Source of the DNA: a virus
IMG/VR virus record: IMGVR_UViG_3300045241_000231
Coordinates: 1 to 42,325 of that record
Reading direction: 5' to 3' (one strand)
Length of the DNA: 42,325 bases
Positions 39,446-42,325 of the stretch are shown piece after piece. A model generated the notes under the pieces. The model saw only the letters and a program-made list of their open reading frames with translations, was not told where the DNA came from and searched no databases. Position numbers and translations under genes: made by a program. Numbering within the stretch: position 1 is the stretch's first letter; the number at the start of each line of letters is the position of its first letter.

Positions 39446-39762
39446 GGGGCGGCCGCCACGTAGGCCCCGCAGGTCGGGCACGGCTCTAATTGCATGTGGG
39501 ATAAACACGTGGCTCGGGGAACCAAAGCATCCTGCCGCACGGTCTCCTCGGAACCCTTTGCCGAGTTTTCGGCGTCGGCCACAGCCAGACCGCGAGGGAG
39601 ACCCATCAGCCGGGAGAAGGAGCGCCCGAGGTGCTTGGGGCCGAGCTTCAACGGACCGTGCTCCGCTGGCCCTGTGTTTGACCACATGAGCCCACGCCTA
39701 TGGCGTTTTCTAGCCTCTCGCTCCCGCTTCCCTGGGTTCTTCTTCCGGCGGATCTCGCTCAT
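39442..39762 (-). CDS. Basic protein with CxxC end (106 aa)
   Basis: The first ~25 residues are very basic (MSEIRRKKNPGKREREARKR). The end is EPCPTCGAYVAAAP, a CxxC pair. It opens the minus operon after the terminator at 39838-39870; TACAAT (minus) near 39820 may be its -10. No family recognised. DNA or RNA binding is possible. Confidence 0.6.
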   Translation of the reverse strand: MSEIRRKKNPGKREREARKRHRRGLMWSNTGPAEHGPLKLGPKHLGRSFSRLMGLPRGLAVADAENSAKGSEETVRQDALVPRATCLSHMQLEPCPTCGAYVAAAP

Positions 39763-39884
39763 GGTGGACTGTTACCTCGCTCGCCTACTCTGTCGGTTTC
39801 CCCGAGCCACGCCAAACATTGTACCTCAAAGTCCGGACAAAAGGGAAGCCCCGGCCCGGCCGGAGCTTCCTAAAGTTTACGGTC
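39763..39884 (-). other. Intergenic region with terminator and promoter-like box
   Basis: Holds the end of the exported-protein gene, the terminator at 39838-39870, the 12-base repeat TCCGGACAAAAG (39832-39843) and, on the minus strand, GGTACAATG ~50 bases before the ATG at 39762. The TACAAT matches a -10; no good -35 is seen. Confidence 0.45.
39838..39870 (-). terminator. Intrinsic terminator after the Cys-rich gene
   Basis: GGAAGC (39844-39849) pairs with GCTTCC (39865-39870) and CCGG with CCGG inside, with a single mismatch. On the minus strand TTTT follows at 39842-39839. It lies 15 bases past the stop of the exported Cys-rich gene, making that gene a separate unit. Confidence 0.65.
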
Positions 39885-40121
39885 TCAGCAGAACTCTTGA
39901 ACACGGCACAAACAATCGCTCTCTTCCGAATAACAATTGTCCATGCAAGTAGGTTGCCCCGGGGCCGGCGGACCTTGAAGATGGTCACAGAATCGAGAAC
40001 AGACTCTAAACTCGCAGTCGCAGTTGTCTATCCCGCAGTTAGCTGTAGCGGCAGACGGAGACCAGAGGAGGGCTGTCATGGTAAGAACGCCGGCGAGGCC
40101 CATCAGAATGAAGCGAGACAT
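39885..40121 (-). CDS. Exported cysteine-rich small protein (78 aa)
   Basis: Signal peptide with basic start and hydrophobic LMGLAGVLTMTALLW, cleavage near SAATA (~26). The mature ~50 residues hold ten cysteines: NCGIDNCDCEFRVCSRFC, then TCMDNCYSEESDCLCRVQEFC-like spacing, so it is probably a disulphide-rich secreted peptide. AAAGGA precedes the ATG. It stands alone before a terminator. Unrelated in sequence to the other exported protein (18511), though similar in design. Role unknown. Confidence 0.65.
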   Translation of the reverse strand: MSRFILMGLAGVLTMTALLWSPSAATANCGIDNCDCEFRVCSRFCDHLQGPPAPGQPTCMDNCYSEESDCLCRVQEFC

Positions 40122-40196
40122 AGAGAAATCCTTTCTCCAAATCCGGGCATAAGCGCCCGCGTCAGCCCCGGATCGCTCCGAGGCTGCCGTGGAGGC

Positions 40197-40562
40197 TCAT
40201 TCGTGCTCGGTGGCGACGCTGTACCCCGCTCTCCACCCTTCCGAGCACACATCCTCGTCCTGATTGCTCGCGTCGTCCTCGTGCCCCGGCCAGCGAGTGA
40301 AGTGGCCTGCGGCGTCAGTCCACACCCACTCGTCGAACGCGTCCGCCGTCTCGGGCAGCTGCGCGAAGGTGTCGCGCACCCAGGCGCCGCCCTTGGCGTG
40401 GTGGGCAGGTAGGCCCTCCACCTGGATGTCCACGCGGATGCTCTGGCGCACGTCGCGATGGTGCTGGCGCTGGAGCAGGCCCAGCGGCAGGACGGCGAGC
40501 ACGGCAACCCCCAGCGCAAAGCCGAGGAAGGCCGCGAGAGTGATCTGCTGGCGGCTAGACAT
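40197..40562 (-). CDS. Membrane-anchored protein (121 aa)
   Basis: ATG at 40562: a short basic start, then TLAAFLGFALGVAVLAVLPL as a single membrane helix (~8-27), then a charged, His-rich periplasmic or cytoplasmic part (LLQRQHHRDVRQSIRVDIQV; DAFDEWVWTDAAGHFTRWPG). No family recognised. It overlaps the gene before it by eight bases. Confidence 0.6.
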   Translation of the reverse strand: MSSRQQITLAAFLGFALGVAVLAVLPLGLLQRQHHRDVRQSIRVDIQVEGLPAHHAKGGAWVRDTFAQLPETADAFDEWVWTDAAGHFTRWPGHEDDASNQDEDVCSEGWRAGYSVATEHE

Positions 40563-40797
40563 GGGCGGCTCCGACCGAAACGACGAGCACCTTCTCTTCG
40601 CCCACCATCGCCTCCAATTCCTTGAGAGGATCGATCGGAAGCCAGCTCCCGGCAGGCATCGGTGAAATCGCGAGGCTTGAAGTGCCCAGCTTCGAGCAAT
40701 ACCCAATAAGCCATGCCTGGCATTGCGGGAGGCCGTCTGGAGGATTGAGGATCGCTGTCCAGGAATCACCCAAGCTCCTTTTTTCCTCGTGAACCAT
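40555..40797 (-). CDS. Small protein (80 aa), unknown
   Basis: ATG at 40797. Mixed sequence with two cysteines, ending LKELEAMVGEEKVLVVSVGA. The first ORF of a three-gene minus unit; the repeat TCCGGACAAAAG lies ~40 bases upstream. No Shine-Dalgarno is strong (GGAGCTCTGGA is 20 bases upstream). Moderate support only. Confidence 0.45.
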   Translation of the reverse strand: MVHEEKRSLGDSWTAILNPPDGLPQCQAWLIGYCSKLGTSSLAISPMPAGSWLPIDPLKELEAMVGEEKVLVVSVGAAHV

Positions 40798-40834
40798 TCA
40801 GCATTCCAGAGCTCCGGGTGAATGTCCAGAGGTT

Positions 40835-40846
40835 TCCGGACAAAAG
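40835..40846. repeat. 12-base repeat TCCGGACAAAAG, right copy
   Basis: Identical to 39832-39843. Both copies lie in upstream regions of minus genes. Just beyond, GACA-GTT-TGTC (40846-40856) is a short inverted repeat. Could be a protein-binding site or chance. Confidence 0.4.
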
Positions 40847-40957
40847 ACAGTTTGTCGGAGTGCGGCGGAAGTCAGCGAGAGGAGCCGAGCAGCCAGCGAA
40901 GGCGGTCCCAACGGGCGACACGCGGCAGGCGGAGACGACGGTGGAAGCGCTGGCGCG

Positions 40958-41413
40958 TCATGGCGTCTCCAGGAGGCGGGCGAAGTCGCGGAAGGCCCGT
41001 TGAGTGGCGTAGGGCGCGGTCCCGGGGCCGCGCTGGCCCTCCTCAATCTCGTTCGCCCACGTCAGCAGCTCCAGGCGGATGCGCTCCCGCTCGGCGGCGG
41101 CGCCCTCGGCGCGAAGGCTCTGGCGACGGAGCTCAGACTCGAACGAGGGCTCATGAGGCGGATAACGGCGCTGCGCTTCCTCCGGCGAGACCCGCTCCAG
41201 GGGTGCGAAGACCGGCGGCTGGTGCGGCTCGTGGTCGCTGGTGAGGCCGATCTTCGCCTGCTCGGGGTTCGGGGTGTAGGCGCCAACCGCGAGCGCTTCG
41301 TGGAGCTGCCCGTTGTGCTCATCGGCGTACCGGCAAGAGAGGCAATAGCTCTCCCGGGAAACACCGTGCTCTCGGCACTGGAGATACCCGTCAAAAGGGG
41401 ATTCGGTGCTCAT
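40958..41413 (-). CDS. Zn-ribbon protein (151 aa), first gene of the right arm
   Basis: Residues ~10-30, YLQCREHGVSRESYCLSCRY, hold a CxxxxxC...CxxC-type zinc site. The middle is acidic and Pro-rich; the C-terminal ~60 residues are a coiled coil (LRRQSLRAEGAAAERERIRL). GGTGGGGGC precedes the ATG. It is the most upstream minus gene and lies beside the gene-free control region. Function unknown. Confidence 0.65.
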   Translation of the reverse strand: MSTESPFDGYLQCREHGVSRESYCLSCRYADEHNGQLHEALAVGAYTPNPEQAKIGLTSDHEPHQPPVFAPLERVSPEEAQRRYPPHEPSFESELRRQSLRAEGAAAERERIRLELLTWANEIEEGQRGPGTAPYATQRAFRDFARLLETP

Positions 41414-42134
41414 GCCCCCACCCTACACCAGCCCGAGACGTCCTGCAAGAGCCAGAGGCGCCGCCAGCGGCCATGCACGGCATCAGACCCGCGAGAGAGT
41501 AGGCGGCACCAGCCGCCGGACCGGTCTCACCGGCGACCACCGGAGAGCGGCCGAGTTTGCACCAAAGGCCCGCGCAGCTTCACAAGCGACACGCCGCGCC
41601 ATTGTCGTCACCGTAGAGCCAGATACGACGCGTTTCGACGCGTTTCGCCCCTCTGTGGCCGCGGATGCTCTGGCGGCTGCCCTGACCGCCCTGACCGCCA
41701 TCCGTGCACGACAGGCGGTGTTGTAGAACTTGCCACTACGTCCTCTCGCGGGGACGCTTAACCTTCTGCGTATTACCGGCGCGGTTCCGAGAAAGTGCTG
41801 TAGGCTCAGTAGGTTACGCGGTGCTGGGCAGATTATGCACTCGTACAATCTCAACAGCAAGCGGTAGTGCAGCGTTTTCCACAGGCTCGCGGCCCGGCCT
41901 CACGAGTAGAAGTTGCAAGCCGGGGTTGCCCCGGCTACCACCGGGCCGGCGAGCTCGTGGGCGCCCGACCGGGGGGTGCGTCCTCCGAGGCCCCAGTGGC
42001 GGCGGCGGCGGCAACTACCTCCCCTCGATCGTGGTGACTCTGCTCGTCATCGCCCCCTGGGGAGGACAGTGTGGTTGCCGGGTGGTGGGCAGGGTGCGAG
42101 GTTCAGAGGCCCCGTCCGGGGTCTTGACGTGGCC
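41414..42134. other. Gene-free region; candidate origin/control segment
   Basis: Holds a hairpin GGCGGC-acca-GCCGCC (41502-41517), two tandem 10-base repeats GACGCGTTTC (41627-41646), two tandem 9-base repeats CCCTGACCG (41680-41697), TACAAT (41844-41849), TTTTCCACA (41875-41883; one base from the DnaA-box consensus), and a perfect hairpin AGCCGGGG-TTG-CCCCGGCT (41918-41936). No convincing gene on either strand. Confidence 0.55.
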
Positions 42135-42152
42135 CTCTTCGCGGCGTAGGCT
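42124..42152 (+). promoter_or_regulatory. Sigma70-like promoter at the terminal-repeat boundary
   Basis: TTGACG (42124-42129), 17 bases, TAGGCT (42147-42152). The same boxes and spacing occur at 38129-38101 (minus). On the plus strand it reads over the repeat, through the minus genes at 31-440 and toward the packaging operon at 1060, which would give an ~1.1-kb antisense leader. Its -10 lies inside the repeat; its -35 does not. Confidence 0.6.
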
Positions 42153-42325
42153 TGCTCGGGGGAGCGGGGGAGAGAGGGTGGGTGGGTGGGTGGTAGAGAG
42201 GGGGAGCTAGGGGGAAGAGGGGGAGATGAAAGAGGGGGTTGGCGTTGGGTGCTCTCGGGCCCACTTCTCCGCGTGGTGCTCCAGCCGCATCGCTTCCCAG
42301 GGAGTCGCCTCGAAGTCCTCGTCGC
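42135..42325. repeat. Right copy of the terminal repeat, with 42 extra bases
   Basis: Matches 1-149, apart from one substitution (42157) and 42 additional bases (42165-42206) bounded by the direct repeat GGGGGAG (42158-42164 and 42200-42206). Contains the G-quadruplex motif at 42176-42190. Confidence 0.9.
42176..42190 (+). other. Perfect G-quadruplex motif
   Basis: GGGTGGGTGGGTGGG: four GGG runs with single-T loops, the most stable parallel quadruplex class. It lies 23 bases after the TAGGCT box and inside the 42 bases missing from the left repeat copy. Confidence 0.75.

Noticed and set aside
41483-41860. A 125-codon minus frame in the gene-free segment
   Set aside because: Arg/Ala-rich, no ribosome-binding site, includes the tandem DNA repeats as low-complexity peptide.
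1-42325. Integrase, attachment site, CRISPR array, insertion sequence, ribosomal RNA
   Set aside because: I searched by eye for the matching motifs and repeats and saw none.

Overview
The window reads as a complete or nearly complete genome of a high-GC, short-tailed (podovirus-type) phage, assembled as a circle and cut open. Its last ~190 bases repeat its first 149 bases, so the unit length is about 42.2 kb. Support for a podovirus: a P22-like portal of 720 residues, an N4-gp56-type major capsid protein, terminase, adaptor and beta-rich tail-hub proteins, three large internal-virion-type proteins, and no tape measure, sheath or tube gene. I see no integrase, DNA polymerase, primase, helicase or RNA polymerase. 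The host is not named by the sequence. High GC, a candidate i-spanin and two exported cysteine-rich proteins fit a GC-rich diderm bacterium, but this is inference.

Layout. (1) 31-440, minus: a small helix-turn-helix protein coupled to a small Zn-finger protein. (2) 441-1059: control region with a tRNA-like remnant and an inverted repeat ahead of a possible leaderless start. (3) 1060-9329, plus: packaging and prohead genes (small terminase, large terminase, portal, probable scaffold). (4) 9156-11252, minus: six or seven small unknown genes joined by 1- to 4-nt overlaps, sitting unusually between scaffold and capsid. (5) 11253-11988: long untranslated leader with hairpins and a TTGACA promoter. 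(6) 11989-18481, plus: capsid, adaptor, surface or fibre proteins, a possible holin and a tail-hub protein; a strong intrinsic terminator at 16469-16507 divides it. (7) 18511-18888, minus: a stand-alone exported Cys-rich gene. (8) 18966-29297, plus: a virion-like protein, a GNAT acetyltransferase, three internal virion proteins, a SleB-type lysin, a Gly-rich fibre and a spanin candidate. (9) 29302-41413, minus: the non-structural arm. It holds a Mom-like protein, a Sak4-type ATPase with a RecE-like exonuclease, two HNH endonucleases, RHH and Xre regulators, and many small Zn-ribbon or unknown proteins. (10) 41414-42206: gene-free segment with tandem repeats, hairpins, a DnaA-box-like site, a promoter and a perfect G-quadruplex motif.

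How it works together. The plus genes build the head, package DNA, attach the tail and lyse the cell. The minus arm probably acts early, in recombination-dependent replication that leans on the host polymerase, in DNA modification and in regulation. Most neighbours overlap as ATGA, GTGA or TGATG, which implies translational coupling. Two minus-arm genes appear frameshifted (near 37951 and 39430); read errors and true decay cannot be separated here. The most unusual items are the G-quadruplex indel between the terminal copies, the 29-codon ORF bridging the terminase genes, the antisense small-gene island before the capsid, the two Cys-rich exported proteins, and the Mom-like protein.
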